Shown here in pieces: positions 43,200-52,170 of a stretch of DNA of 64,000 bases. Numbering within the stretch: the stretch's first letter is position 1; each line of letters opens with the position of its first letter. This DNA is from Pseudomonas sp. Root71 (GTDB lineage: Bacteria > Pseudomonadota > Gammaproteobacteria > Pseudomonadales > Pseudomonadaceae). The stretch is from assembly GCF_001429045.1 (NCBI RefSeq), contig NZ_LMHY01000025.1:424586-488585 (forward strand), read 5' to 3'. Below the pieces are notes generated by a model that did not search any database, had not been told where the DNA came from, and saw only the letters and a program-made list of their open reading frames with translations. Made by a program: the position numbers and the translations under genes.

Positions 43200-44009
43200 A
43201 TGGCCAAGCGTCCGCCTAGCAATGACTGGTTCCTTCGCGCGCCCGATGTCGGCGGGCTGCAGCGTTTCGAGGCGTTTTTTGCCAGCCATGGCTATGATCT
43301 GCACCGCCACGACACCTATGCCATCGGTCATACCCTGGCCGGGGTGCAGAGCTTTCAGTATCGCGGCGGCTGGCGTCACAGCCTGCCGGGCGCAACGATC
43401 GTACTGCACCCGGACGAAGCCCACGATGGCGAGGCCGGCACCGAGTCCGGTTTCCAGTACCGGATGATGTACATCGAACCGGCGCTGATCCAGCAGATGC
43501 TCGGTGGGCAAGCGCTGCCATTCATCAAGACCGGGCTATCGAACGATCCCCGCCTGTTCGCCGCCACGGGCGCGTTGCTGCGCAGCCTGGATTGCCCGCT
43601 CGATCCACTGGAAGAACAGGACGCGCTGTTCGATCTGGCGCAAGCCATGAGCACGGTTTCCGCCGCGGCGGGCAAACGCTCGGGTTTCGATTACGTGGCC
43701 GCGCAGCGTGCGCGGGAATACATCCACGGCGCCCTGGATCGCACCGTGACCCTGGATGAACTGGCGCAGCACAGCGGTCGGGATCGCTGGAGCCTGTCCC
43801 GGGATTTTCGCCTGTTGTTCGGCACCAGCCCCTACCGCTATCTGACCATGCGGCGCCTGGACCTGGTCCGTGCGCTGCTGATCCAGGGTCAGAGCCTGGT
43901 CAGCGCCGCGCTGATCGCAGGCTTCACCGACCAGAGCCACATGACCCGGCAATTCGGCAAGACCTACGGCCTGTCACCGGCCCGCTGGATCAACATGCAG
44001 CGCCGTTGA
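43200..44009 (+). CDS. AraC-family regulator with N-terminal cupin sensor
   Basis: A 269-residue regulator (MAKRPPSND). The N-terminal AraC-binding domain has HRHDTYAIGHTLAGVQ. The C-terminal double HTH runs from about residue 185 (ARE-YIHGALDRTVTLDELAQHSG, then TSPYRYLTMRRLD and SHMTRQFGKTYGLSPARW). The start is chosen by homology pattern; its RBS is weak. It may control the cupin gene 76 bp downstream. Confidence 0.88.
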   Translation: MAKRPPSNDWFLRAPDVGGLQRFEAFFASHGYDLHRHDTYAIGHTLAGVQSFQYRGGWRHSLPGATIVLHPDEAHDGEAGTESGFQYRMMYIEPALIQQMLGGQALPFIKTGLSNDPRLFAATGALLRSLDCPLDPLEEQDALFDLAQAMSTVSAAAGKRSGFDYVAAQRAREYIHGALDRTVTLDELAQHSGRDRWSLSRDFRLLFGTSPYRYLTMRRLDLVRALLIQGQSLVSAALIAGFTDQSHMTRQFGKTYGLSPARWINMQRR

Positions 44010-44085
44010 GCCACGCACAATCGTACAAGAAGCGCGTTGAGTCGCTGGCTATCGTGGGTTCACCAACCACCGCGAGAGCTGTTTC

Positions 44086-44454
44086 ATGAATGCTTACGAA
44101 AGCCTGAACTTCGCTGAAAAAATCAGCCGGATCGATTCCCACTGGTCGCCCCGGGTCATCGCCGAAATGAACAACTACCAGTTCAAGGTGGTGAAGTTGC
44201 TGGGGGACTTTATCTGGCACGACCACCTCGATACCGACGAAACCTTCATCGTGCTCGAAGGCCGGTTGCGCATCGATTTTCGCGATGGTCACGTGCTGGT
44301 GAACGCCGGGGAAATGTACGTGGTACCCAAAGGCGTCGAGCACAAGCCTTGTGCCGAGCAGGAGGTAAAACTCCTGCTGATCGAACCCAAGGGCGTGCTC
44401 AATACCGGCAGCGAAGGTGGTGAGCGCACGGCCGAGAATGATGTGTGGATTTGA
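44086..44454 (+). CDS. Small cupin-domain protein
   Basis: A 122-residue single-domain cupin. The metal-binding set is complete: WHDHLDTDETF supplies two His and Glu, and VPKGVEHKP the last His. It may be an enzyme or a small-molecule binder; the function is unknown. It follows the AraC-type regulator on the same strand. Confidence 0.85.
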   Translation: MNAYESLNFAEKISRIDSHWSPRVIAEMNNYQFKVVKLLGDFIWHDHLDTDETFIVLEGRLRIDFRDGHVLVNAGEMYVVPKGVEHKPCAEQEVKLLLIEPKGVLNTGSEGGERTAENDVWI

Positions 44455-44466
44455 GCGCTGACCGAC

Positions 44467-45066
44467 TCAAGCCTGCAAGGTCTTGCCGTCCACCGGCTCG
44501 CCAATGGTCAGGAAGTGCCCGCCCGCCACGTGGTGCAAGGTGCGCAAGGCATCTTGCCCTTCGAAGTGCCAGCGGCCTTCGCTGAACACACGTTCGTCTG
44601 CCTGGGCGGCAATCACTTCGGCCAGGAACAGATCGTACTGCTGGTGGTTGTTCGGCTCCGGCAACAGGCGACACTCCAGCCAGGCCACACAGCCTTCGAG
44701 CATCGGCGCATCGACCGACTCGCCGGTGAACGTCTGCAGGTCGTAGGTCTCAAACTTGTCGCGCCCCTGGCCCCGGGTCAATTCCAGGCCGGAGGTCGAA
44801 CCGACGGTTTGCACAATGTCGGCCTGGGCGGCGCAGGGAACATTCAGCACAAAGGTGCCCGAGGCTTCCAGCAACTGGCGAGTCCAGGTGGACTTGTCCA
44901 GCACCACGGCAATTTTCGGGGGGTCGAAGTCCAGCGGCATGGCCCAGGCTGCCGCCATGATGTTGCGCTGGCCATCGTGGGCTGCGCTGACCAGCACGGT
45001 CGGGCCATGATTGAGCAGACGATAGGCCTTGGACAAGGGAACCGGACGGCGGTGGGAAGCGCTCAT
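44467..45066 (-). CDS. Flavin reductase-like domain protein
   Basis: A 199-residue FMN-binding split-barrel protein of the flavin reductase/DIM6 group. It has GPTVLVSAAHDGQRNIMAAAW and PPKIAVVLDKSTWTRQLLEASGTFVLNVP, the flavin-binding region. It may reduce flavins for a monooxygenase or be a flavoprotein of unknown substrate. It converges with the cupin gene (12-bp gap). Confidence 0.87.
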   Translation of the reverse strand: MSASHRRPVPLSKAYRLLNHGPTVLVSAAHDGQRNIMAAAWAMPLDFDPPKIAVVLDKSTWTRQLLEASGTFVLNVPCAAQADIVQTVGSTSGLELTRGQGRDKFETYDLQTFTGESVDAPMLEGCVAWLECRLLPEPNNHQQYDLFLAEVIAAQADERVFSEGRWHFEGQDALRTLHHVAGGHFLTIGEPVDGKTLQA

Positions 45067-45116
45067 GGAAGTCTGCTCCTGGGGGAAAAGAGCCGATTGT
45101 AGCGCCCACGTAACCC

Positions 45117-45220
45117 TGTGGGAGCGGGCTTGCTCGCGAAGGTGTCAGTTCAGTCACAGTTGCGTTGAATGACACACCGCTTTCGTCGGAACGCCGCCCG
45201 GAGCAAGCCCTCTCCCACCA
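45117..45220. repeat. REPIN-like pair of REP elements
   Basis: A GTGGGAGCGGGCTTGCTCGC element (from 45118) is followed about 45 bp later by an inverted, diverged copy ending GAGCAAGCCCTCTCCCAC at 45218. Outer sequences GGTGTCA and GACACACC also pair. It lies between the start of the flavin reductase gene and the 3' end of the chemoreceptor gene. Confidence 0.75.
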
Positions 45221-45235
45221 AGAGCGGATAGCAGG

Positions 45236-46552
45236 TCAGTTAGTGAGTTGATTGGCAAACTGCCCCACCGCATTGACCACTTTCTGCGCGCCGTCCTGGA
45301 TCTCGACAATCACCGCCCCCGCTTCCGCCGCCAGCGCCAGGCCTTGCTCGGCCTGAAGCTTGCCGTCGGTCATCAGGGCCACGGCGTTGCGCGCCATGTC
45401 CTGGTTCTGCCGGACCACAAGGACGATTTCATCGGTGGCCTGGCTGGTGCGCGAAGCCAGTTGCCGGACCTCATCCGCTACCACGGCGAAGCCCCGCCCT
45501 TGCTCGCCCGCACGCGCCGCTTCGATGGCCGCGTTGAGCGCCAGCAGATTGGTCTGCTCGGCAATGCCGCTGATGGTTTTGACAATGGTACCGATCACCA
45601 GCGACTGCTCGTTCAGGGCTTCGATGCCATCACCGGCGGTTTGCATATGCCTGGCCAGGTCGCGCATCACGTCCACGGCCTGGGTCACCACGGCATTACC
45701 GCGCTGGGCGCTTTGGTCGGTTTGCTGCGAGGTGCTGTAGGCGATGTTGGCGGCCTCGGCGACGGCTTGTTCCTGATTGACCTGGTCGGTAATCACCGTG
45801 GCGAACTTAACCACCTTGTAGAGATTATTGTTGGCATCGACCACCGGGTTGTAGGACGCCTCCAGCCAGACCGTACGACCATGGCTGTCGACCCGTTTGA
45901 AACGGTTGGCCACGAATTCGCCCGCGTTCAGGCGACGCCAGAAGTCCTGGTACTCGGCACTGTTGTAATCCGCCGGCTCGCAGAACATGCGGTGATGTTT
46001 GCCCTTGATCTGCGCCAGGCTGTAACCCATGCCACTAAGGAAGCGGTCGTTGGCGCTCAGCACATTGCCATTGAGGTCGAATTCGATCACCGCCGTGGAG
46101 CGCACCAGCGCGCCGATCAGGTTCTCGTGTTCGCGGGAGGCCTCGATGGTGCGGGTCAGGTCGCTGGAGAAAATCGAAAAACACCTGATCCGCCCATCCG
46201 CCGAGCGCACCGGTTGCAGGATCGAACGCAGCCACGCCTCCTGGCCGGTACCGCGCAACAGGCGCACCGCGCCAGCGAAGTGCTCGCCACGGGTCAGCGC
46301 GTTTTTGAAACGCAGCTGGAATTCATCGGATTTCACGTGATCCGGGACCAGGTCGTCGATGTGCCGGCCAATCAGGTCGCCGCTCTTGTAATGCATTTCG
46401 CCAAGGAAGTTCTGATTGACCGACTGAACCCGTCCATCGCTGTCGAGGGTCAGCACCAGCATCTCGCTTTCCAGACTGTCCTTCACTTGCTGAAGGCTGG
46501 AGAGTTCTTCACGAAGAGCCGACAGCTCCTGCTTCAAGCGTTTATTGAACAT
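45236..46552 (-). CDS. Cytoplasmic PAS-PAS chemoreceptor (BdlA-like)
   Basis: A 438-residue soluble MCP. Two PAS domains lie at about residues 25-135 and 145-262 (DLNGNVLSANDRFLSGMGYS, then WLEASYNPVVDANN). A signalling domain with tip GIAEQTNLLALNAAIEAARA follows. No membrane segment is present. The layout matches the biofilm-dispersion regulator BdlA. An N-terminal coiled segment, LREELSSLQQVKDSLESEM, precedes the first PAS. Promoter sequence suggests FliA control. Confidence 0.9.
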   Translation of the reverse strand: MFNKRLKQELSALREELSSLQQVKDSLESEMLVLTLDSDGRVQSVNQNFLGEMHYKSGDLIGRHIDDLVPDHVKSDEFQLRFKNALTRGEHFAGAVRLLRGTGQEAWLRSILQPVRSADGRIRCFSIFSSDLTRTIEASREHENLIGALVRSTAVIEFDLNGNVLSANDRFLSGMGYSLAQIKGKHHRMFCEPADYNSAEYQDFWRRLNAGEFVANRFKRVDSHGRTVWLEASYNPVVDANNNLYKVVKFATVITDQVNQEQAVAEAANIAYSTSQQTDQSAQRGNAVVTQAVDVMRDLARHMQTAGDGIEALNEQSLVIGTIVKTISGIAEQTNLLALNAAIEAARAGEQGRGFAVVADEVRQLASRTSQATDEIVLVVRQNQDMARNAVALMTDGKLQAEQGLALAAEAGAVIVEIQDGAQKVVNAVGQFANQLTN

Positions 46553-46597
46553 GGGAAAGCACCGATGGACAGGGGTAGAAAGCGATATGCAGCCTAA

Positions 46598-46624
46598 CCA
46601 TCGGCCTTGGAAACATTTACTTAA
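46598..46624 (-). promoter_or_regulatory. FliA (sigma-28)-type promoter of PAS chemoreceptor
   Basis: On the minus strand TTAAGTAA, an 11-nt spacer and GCCGATGG occur 46 nt before the start codon. This compares with the consensus TAAAGTTT-N11-GCCGATAA. Spacing is exact and the -10 matches 6 of 8. Confidence 0.6.
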
Positions 46625-46669
46625 GCGTGTTTCAGGCTTGCCCTGTAAAAATAGTTACTACGCACACAA

Positions 46670-47983
46670 TCAATGCGCGCCAGCCGCAGAACAGCCTGCG
46701 ACTCTCGGCATCCGCGCACCGAAATAAGCCGCGCTGCCCACGCCCACCGCGCCCATCACCGCACTGAACATCACGCAGATCCATGGACTCCACGGCATCA
46801 GGCCGATCAGCAAAAGCGGTGTGACACTCGCCCATGCGGCGTAGGCGATGTTGTAGGTAAAGGAAATGCCCGAGACGCGAATCCGCGCCGGGAACAGGCT
46901 GACCATCACCGATGGCACCGCGCCAACCACCCCGCAGGACAGCCCTGCCACGGCGTAGGCCAGGCCAACCCAGTCGCCGCCCATGATCAGGCAGGCATAC
47001 AGCACGCCGATGCCCAGCGGCAGCAGCAGGCTATAGAACATCACCGTGCGCCAGGCGCCGATGCGGTCGACCAGCAGCCCGGCGAGCACGCAGCCGATGT
47101 TCAAGAACACGATGCCCAGTGCGCTCAAGGCGAAGGTATGGCTGGCGGTCATGCCAAAGGTTTTCTGCATCATGGTCGGGGTGATGACCACGAACACCAC
47201 CACGGCCGAGGTCAGCACACAGGTGAGAATCATCGCTGGCAAAATGGCCAGGCGATGCTCGCGCAAGACCGTGCGCAGCGGCAGTTCGCCGGCCGCCTCC
47301 CGCTGTGTCTGCATGGCCATGAACACCGGGGTTTCGCTGAGCCAGCGACGCAGCCAGACGCCAATCACGCCAAACACGCCGCCCAGCAGGAAGGGGTAAC
47401 GCCAGGCGTAATCGAGGATTTCCGTTGGAGTGAACGCTTGCGCCAGGAAGGTTGCGGTCAATGCACCGATCAAATAACCGAAGGTCAGCCCCGCCTGCAA
47501 GAACCCCAGGGCATAGCCGCGATGGCCGACGGGCGCGTGCTCGGCGACGAATACCCAGGCACTGGGCACCTCGCCGCCCACCGCCGCGCCCTGGAGGATG
47601 CGCAGGGCCAACAGCAGCAAGGGCGCGAAATAGCCGATTTGCGCGTAGGTCGGCATGATCCCGATCAGCAGGCAAGGTAACGCCATCATCAGGATGCTCA
47701 GGCTGAAGACTTTCTTGCGTCCCAGACGGTCGGCGAAATGCGCCATCAGGATGCCGCCCAGCGGTCGCGCCAGATACCCGGTGACGAAGATCCCGAAGCT
47801 TTGCAGCAGGCGCAGCCACTCGGGCATTTCCGGCGGGAAGAACAACTGGCTGAGGGTCAGGGCGAAAAACACGAAGATGATGAAATCGTAGATTTCCAGC
47901 GCCCCGCCGAGCGCGGCGAGCCCGAGGGTCTTGTAGTCCGAGCGGTTGAACGGCGTCGGGCGCGAATCGGTGTTGGCAGTCAT
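46670..47983 (-). CDS. MFS transporter, metabolite:H+ symporter (MHS) type
   Basis: A 437-residue protein with 12 membrane segments, starting at 47983. Motifs GGALEIYDFIIF, RPLGGILMAHFADRLGRKK and LRILQGAAVGGEVPSAWVFVAEH are typical of the MHS group (citrate, proline/betaine, shikimate and related). A C-terminal tail is short and small-residue-rich. The substrate is unknown. Confidence 0.88.
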   Translation of the reverse strand: MTANTDSRPTPFNRSDYKTLGLAALGGALEIYDFIIFVFFALTLSQLFFPPEMPEWLRLLQSFGIFVTGYLARPLGGILMAHFADRLGRKKVFSLSILMMALPCLLIGIMPTYAQIGYFAPLLLLALRILQGAAVGGEVPSAWVFVAEHAPVGHRGYALGFLQAGLTFGYLIGALTATFLAQAFTPTEILDYAWRYPFLLGGVFGVIGVWLRRWLSETPVFMAMQTQREAAGELPLRTVLREHRLAILPAMILTCVLTSAVVVFVVITPTMMQKTFGMTASHTFALSALGIVFLNIGCVLAGLLVDRIGAWRTVMFYSLLLPLGIGVLYACLIMGGDWVGLAYAVAGLSCGVVGAVPSVMVSLFPARIRVSGISFTYNIAYAAWASVTPLLLIGLMPWSPWICVMFSAVMGAVGVGSAAYFGARMPRVAGCSAAGAH

Positions 47984-48183
47984 GAAAAGAACTCTGGCAC
48001 GGGCAAAAACCAAGGCGCCCATGGTCTACGTAAACGCACCGGCGGACAACCCGTTAGACCAAAGTCCCATAGCCACGAAACAGCCCCGCAAAAATCCTCC
48101 GCTTGAATTAATGTTGGCATCTGTCCAGACGGGCGGTTACCGCCCCGAAGACCACGACAAACATAAAAATCCGAGGTACCCCC

Positions 48184-49602
48184 GTGGCCGCTGATATCGA
48201 AGATAGCCGCTCCGCCCGCTTTGCCCTGCGCTGCTCAAGTTTTGCCGAACGCTGGTTTCCCGACTCCTGGGTGTTTGCGGCCCTGGCGGTGATTATCGTG
48301 GCCCTGGCCACCATGGCCATGGGTGCCAAGCCCACCGATGCCGCGATGGCGTTCGGTGACGGCTTCTGGAGCCTGATCCCTTTCACCATGCAAATGGCCT
48401 TTGTGGTGATCGGTGGCTACGTGGTCGCCAGTTCGCCACCGGCGGTGAAACTGATCGACCGACTGGCAAAACTCCCGAAAAACGGCCGCTCCGCCGTGGC
48501 CTGGGTCGCGCTGATTTCCATGGTCGCGTCGTTGCTGAACTGGGGCTTGTCCCTGGTGTTCGGCGGATTGCTGGTGCGCGCCCTGGCCCGCCGCACCGAT
48601 CTGAAAATGGACTACCGCGCCGCCGGTGCCGCCGCCTATCTGGGACTTGGCGCGGTATGGGCCTTGGGCCTGTCGTCGTCCGCGGCACAGTTGCAGGCCA
48701 ACCCAGCGAGCCTGCCACCGTCGATTCTGTCGATCACCGGGGTGATTCCGTTCACGCAGACGATCTTTCTATGGCAGTCCGGCGTGATGCTACTGGCCTT
48801 GATCGTCATTTCGCTGATCATTGCCTATGCCACCGCCCCTGGTCCGAACTCGGCGCGTGATGCCAAGGCCTGCGGCGTCGATCCGAGTTTCAACCTGCCG
48901 CCGCTGCAACCGCGCACCCGTCCCGGCGAATGGCTGGAGTACAGTCCGCTGCTGATGATCCTGCTGGTGCTGCTGGCCGGTGGCTGGCTATTCCACGAGT
49001 TCTCGACCAAACCGGCGATCAGCGCGATTTCCGGGCTGAACACCTACAACTTCCTGTTTATCATGCTCGGCGCCCTGCTGCACTGGCGCCCGCGCAGCTT
49101 CCTCGACGCCGTGTCCCGCGCGGTGCCGACTACCACGGGCGTGCTGATCCAGTTTCCGCTGTACGGTTCGATTGCCGCGCTGATGACCACGGTCAAAGGC
49201 GCCGACGCGCAGACCCTGGCGCACCACATCTCGACGTTCTTCGTCAGCATTGCTTCCCACGACACCTATGCGTTGCTGATGGGTGTGTACTCGGCGATCC
49301 TCGGCTTCTTCATTCCGTCCGGTGGTGGCAAGTGGATCATCGAAGCGCCGTACGTGATGCAGGTGGCCAATGACCTGAACTATCACCTGGGCTGGGCCGT
49401 ACAGATCTACAACGCCGCCGAAGCCCTGCCCAACCTGATCAACCCGTTCTACATGCTGCCGCTGCTGGGCGTGCTCGGGTTGAAGGCACGGGACCTGATC
49501 GGCTTCTCGTTCGTGCAATTGCTGGTGCACACACCGCTGGTATTGTTGCTGCTCTGGGCGCTGGGGACGACGCTGGCCTATACGCCACCGGTGATGCCGT
49601 AA
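48184..49602 (+). CDS. atoE: Short-chain fatty acid transporter (AtoE family)
   Basis: A 472-residue membrane protein of the AtoE/TIGR00366 family. The start is GTG 48184 with GAGGT 6 nt upstream. Family features are FAERWFPDSWVFA, SLLNWGLSLVFGGLLVRALA, FPLYGSIAALM and IPSGGGKWIIEAPYV. It probably imports acetoacetate or short-chain acids. No ato catabolic genes lie beside it here. Confidence 0.88.
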   Translation: MAADIEDSRSARFALRCSSFAERWFPDSWVFAALAVIIVALATMAMGAKPTDAAMAFGDGFWSLIPFTMQMAFVVIGGYVVASSPPAVKLIDRLAKLPKNGRSAVAWVALISMVASLLNWGLSLVFGGLLVRALARRTDLKMDYRAAGAAAYLGLGAVWALGLSSSAAQLQANPASLPPSILSITGVIPFTQTIFLWQSGVMLLALIVISLIIAYATAPGPNSARDAKACGVDPSFNLPPLQPRTRPGEWLEYSPLLMILLVLLAGGWLFHEFSTKPAISAISGLNTYNFLFIMLGALLHWRPRSFLDAVSRAVPTTTGVLIQFPLYGSIAALMTTVKGADAQTLAHHISTFFVSIASHDTYALLMGVYSAILGFFIPSGGGKWIIEAPYVMQVANDLNYHLGWAVQIYNAAEALPNLINPFYMLPLLGVLGLKARDLIGFSFVQLLVHTPLVLLLLWALGTTLAYTPPVMP

Positions 49603-49638
49603 GCAAACGTCCAACTGCGTCACGATATGGCGCTTTGG

Positions 49639-49677
49639 CTGCCTGATCCCCGCAAGAATGTGACGGGGCTCAGGCAG
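49639..49677 (+). terminator. Terminator-like hairpin after atoE
   Basis: CTGCCTGATCCCCG and CGGGGCTCAGGCAG form a long stem with one mismatch, 36 bp after the stop. No T-run follows. A second hairpin, CTGTCG/CGACAG, lies just downstream. Confidence 0.55.
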
Positions 49678-49849
49678 AAACACTGTCGTTTCATGAGTTC
49701 TAACGAAAGCGACAGGTTGAAAGCCCCCTCTCCTACAAAACCTGTGGCGTTGTCCCACTCAATACAGGCGCAAGTCCTGACTCTTGCCGCCAGCAGTGTT
49801 GAATTAACCTGTCCCGGAGAATCAAACACCAAAACCCAAGGAAGACCCG

Positions 49850-50170
49850 ATGACACCAATATCCAAAACATTGGAAGAGTTGATCAATGAAATTTACCAG
49901 GATGGCAACGTCTCGATAGCTGAGTACAAAGCTTTGCGAGACGATGCCGATCTCCGTATGAACGCGGTGGTGCAGGCGTTTGGTCAGCACAACAACGTGA
50001 CGGCCTTTCAGAAAGCAGTGGATGTCACTATGCAACTCTTGCAAACCTCCGTTATCGATGCAAAAAAAGCCCGCCTGAACGACACCGGTGAAGCGATCGT
50101 CAGGGACGCGGTCACCGCACAAGTCGAATACCTGCGTGCCGGCAGCCAATTGGCACTGCGCCTTCTGTGA
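49850..50170 (+). CDS. Hypothetical protein, small helical
   Basis: A 106-residue protein with RBS AAGGAAG before ATG 49850. It is predicted all-helical (LEELINEIYQDGNVSIAEYKALRDDAD) with no Cys, signal or membrane segment. I recognise no family. It is flanked by terminator-like hairpins on both sides, so it is a single-gene unit, and its upstream region is less GC-rich than its neighbours. Confidence 0.7.
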   Translation: MTPISKTLEELINEIYQDGNVSIAEYKALRDDADLRMNAVVQAFGQHNNVTAFQKAVDVTMQLLQTSVIDAKKARLNDTGEAIVRDAVTAQVEYLRAGSQLALRLL

Positions 50171-50186
50171 TTGCCTGATATTTGAA

Positions 50187-50216
50187 CCAGCCCGCAAAAC
50201 ACACGTTGCGGGCTGG
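50187..50216 (+). terminator. Hairpin after small hypothetical gene
   Basis: A perfect 11-bp stem CCAGCCCGCAA/TTGCGGGCTGG with an 8-nt loop lies 16 bp after the stop. There is no T-run. Confidence 0.6.
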
Positions 50217-50321
50217 ATGCCATTGCTCCAAAAAAATGCCTGAGGCCTACTTTTTTGAGTCACTGAGTTGATCCAGTATGGTGTGTATCCGTAACGGGAC
50301 CACGCTGAAAAGGATCTGAGC

Positions 50322-51494
50322 ATGCTTAAACTCGCAGGACTTACCCTCGCAGCCCTCACCCTGAGTGCCACAGCCCATGCCGATATCAACCTGAAGCTGG
50401 GCAGTACCGAACGCGTTACCCGCCTCTTCGCCTATCCCAACAACTGCAACGTGATCTGCTTTCGCAACTGGACGCTAGAACAGACCGTCGAGCATTACCT
50501 GACCCAAAGCGTGCAGCGCGATGGCTACGGCGATGCGAAGGTTCTGGTCAAAACCGACAATGGTCAGCTCCATGCAGAAATCATCGGCGTGCCCGACGGC
50601 TATGACAAACCTTTGGCCGCGCTGCTCGACGCCGGTGACCTGGCCTATAACGGCGCCAGCAAACTGAATGCCGATGGCAAGTGGGCGTATAGCTGGTATC
50701 TGTTCCTGCCGCTGGGCATGGCCCTGGAAAACCGCAAGAGCGTTGAGCTGCTGCACTTCCCGCCAGACTATTCGCTGACCCAGGCCCAGGATTACCTGAG
50801 GTCCGCCACCACGGATCGCTGGGCCACACTGCTGACCGCCAACGGCATTCCGGCCGGGCAGACGCCGGGCTACCAGACAATCATCGACATCGCCCCGATT
50901 GCCGCGCCGTCCAACGCGGGCAAGGACCTCGAAGGCGTCTACGGCTACTTCAAGGATTACCAGAGCACCATGGTCAAGGAAGTCAGCCTGAACGCCAGCG
51001 GCGCAGCGCTGCCGATGGTCGCCTTCGGCACACCGGTGCGTAACTGGATCAAAGAGCAATACGGGCAGACAGTGAACGTGTTGAGCCTGGTGCAGATCAC
51101 TCCGGACAACGGCGTGAAAGTCCCCGTATTGGGCTCCAACCACCCGAGCTACATTTGGTATGCCGCCGATCCGGCAAACTACACCGGCAGTGACGCCCAG
51201 GCCAAGGCCGATGCGGCAGGCCTGAAAGTCATGGGGCAGGATCTGAGTGCTGCGTGCTGGCAGGCCACCATGGGCCGCCAACCGGACAGCAATCCAGACC
51301 TTGAACTCAATACCTGCCGGCAAACCTGGCAAGTGGCCCAGAAAGAAAAAACCTGTGAGCTGTTCTACACCTCGATCCGCAACCTGTCGCCCCAGCAGGC
51401 TGCGGGTAAATGCGCGACAGCTTCGATCGTGACCCAGCTCAAGCAGCTCAAGGCCCCGGCGCCAGTCACGGCGAAGCCTGCTCCGCCGTTTTAA
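50322..51494 (+). CDS. Hypothetical exported protein
   Basis: A 390-residue protein with signal peptide (LAGLTLAALTLSATAHA, cleavage before DIN). Early paired cysteines (NNCNVICFRNW) and several late Cys could form disulfides in the periplasm. It ends in a Pro/Ala tail. I recognise no domain. AAGGATC precedes ATG 50322. A hairpin (AACGG..CCGTT around CTGTCA/TGACAG, 51500-51547) follows the stop. Confidence 0.75.
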   Translation: MLKLAGLTLAALTLSATAHADINLKLGSTERVTRLFAYPNNCNVICFRNWTLEQTVEHYLTQSVQRDGYGDAKVLVKTDNGQLHAEIIGVPDGYDKPLAALLDAGDLAYNGASKLNADGKWAYSWYLFLPLGMALENRKSVELLHFPPDYSLTQAQDYLRSATTDRWATLLTANGIPAGQTPGYQTIIDIAPIAAPSNAGKDLEGVYGYFKDYQSTMVKEVSLNASGAALPMVAFGTPVRNWIKEQYGQTVNVLSLVQITPDNGVKVPVLGSNHPSYIWYAADPANYTGSDAQAKADAAGLKVMGQDLSAACWQATMGRQPDSNPDLELNTCRQTWQVAQKEKTCELFYTSIRNLSPQQAAGKCATASIVTQLKQLKAPAPVTAKPAPPF

Positions 51495-51639
51495 CCCGAT
51501 GAACGGCGGCCAGATCTGTCACTTATGACAGTAGACCGCCCGTTATAACTGCGAGAGGCTTGGGCTGAACTCATGTGCTGCTGTGCCAACAGGACCGTCG
51601 GCGCAAGGAAGTCGCAGCACCCAGCAGACAGGGATCGTT

Positions 51640-52164
51640 ATGAAAGCTCACGCCCCCCGACGAAAAAACCCACAACCGCCGCAAGGTGTTTACCCCTTTT
51701 CGGAGCTACCCGTTCGCCTGGGATTTCCTTCCCTGGCCGACTTCGAAATCATTGAAAACGCCAAGGGCGAAGCCACGGCTATTGCCGCACGGCGTGAATT
51801 CCCGCGAATCACTCGTCTCTGCCGGGCATCAGGGCACTTGCTGCCCTATCGCTGCCGGCATACCCGCCAGCTCGCCCCGGGTGTGCACGTCTACGACCCG
51901 CGTTTCTGCGGACTGTTGCGACACTCCTGCGACCCCAATGTCTTTCTGGACTTGAGCGAGTTGTGGTTATGGGCGCTGAAGGACATCAACAAGGGCGACT
52001 GGCTGACCATGGACTTCGCCGCCAGCGAAGACAAACTGCAACGCCAGTTCGCCTGCCAGTGCGGCTCATACGAGTGCCGTGGCTGGATCACAGGCTATGA
52101 TGAAGAGCCGAACGCCGACGGCCAGCTGTTTTTGCAGCAGTGGCGTCGGCGAAGCCTGTATTGA
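51640..52164 (+). CDS. SET-domain protein (putative protein-lysine methyltransferase)
   Basis: A 174-residue protein from ATG 51640. The SET core is recognisable by LLRHSCDPNVFLDL (compare the eukaryotic NHSCxPN) and by KGDWLTMDF (GEELTxDY-like). A post-SET-like zinc cluster CQCGSYECRGW follows. The pseudoknot Asn and Tyr positions are partly conserved, so SAM binding is plausible. Bacterial SET proteins of this small type have few known substrates. It is convergent with the carbonic anhydrase gene. Confidence 0.85.
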   Translation: MKAHAPRRKNPQPPQGVYPFSELPVRLGFPSLADFEIIENAKGEATAIAARREFPRITRLCRASGHLLPYRCRHTRQLAPGVHVYDPRFCGLLRHSCDPNVFLDLSELWLWALKDINKGDWLTMDFAASEDKLQRQFACQCGSYECRGWITGYDEEPNADGQLFLQQWRRRSLY

Positions 52165-52170
52165 AAGGTT

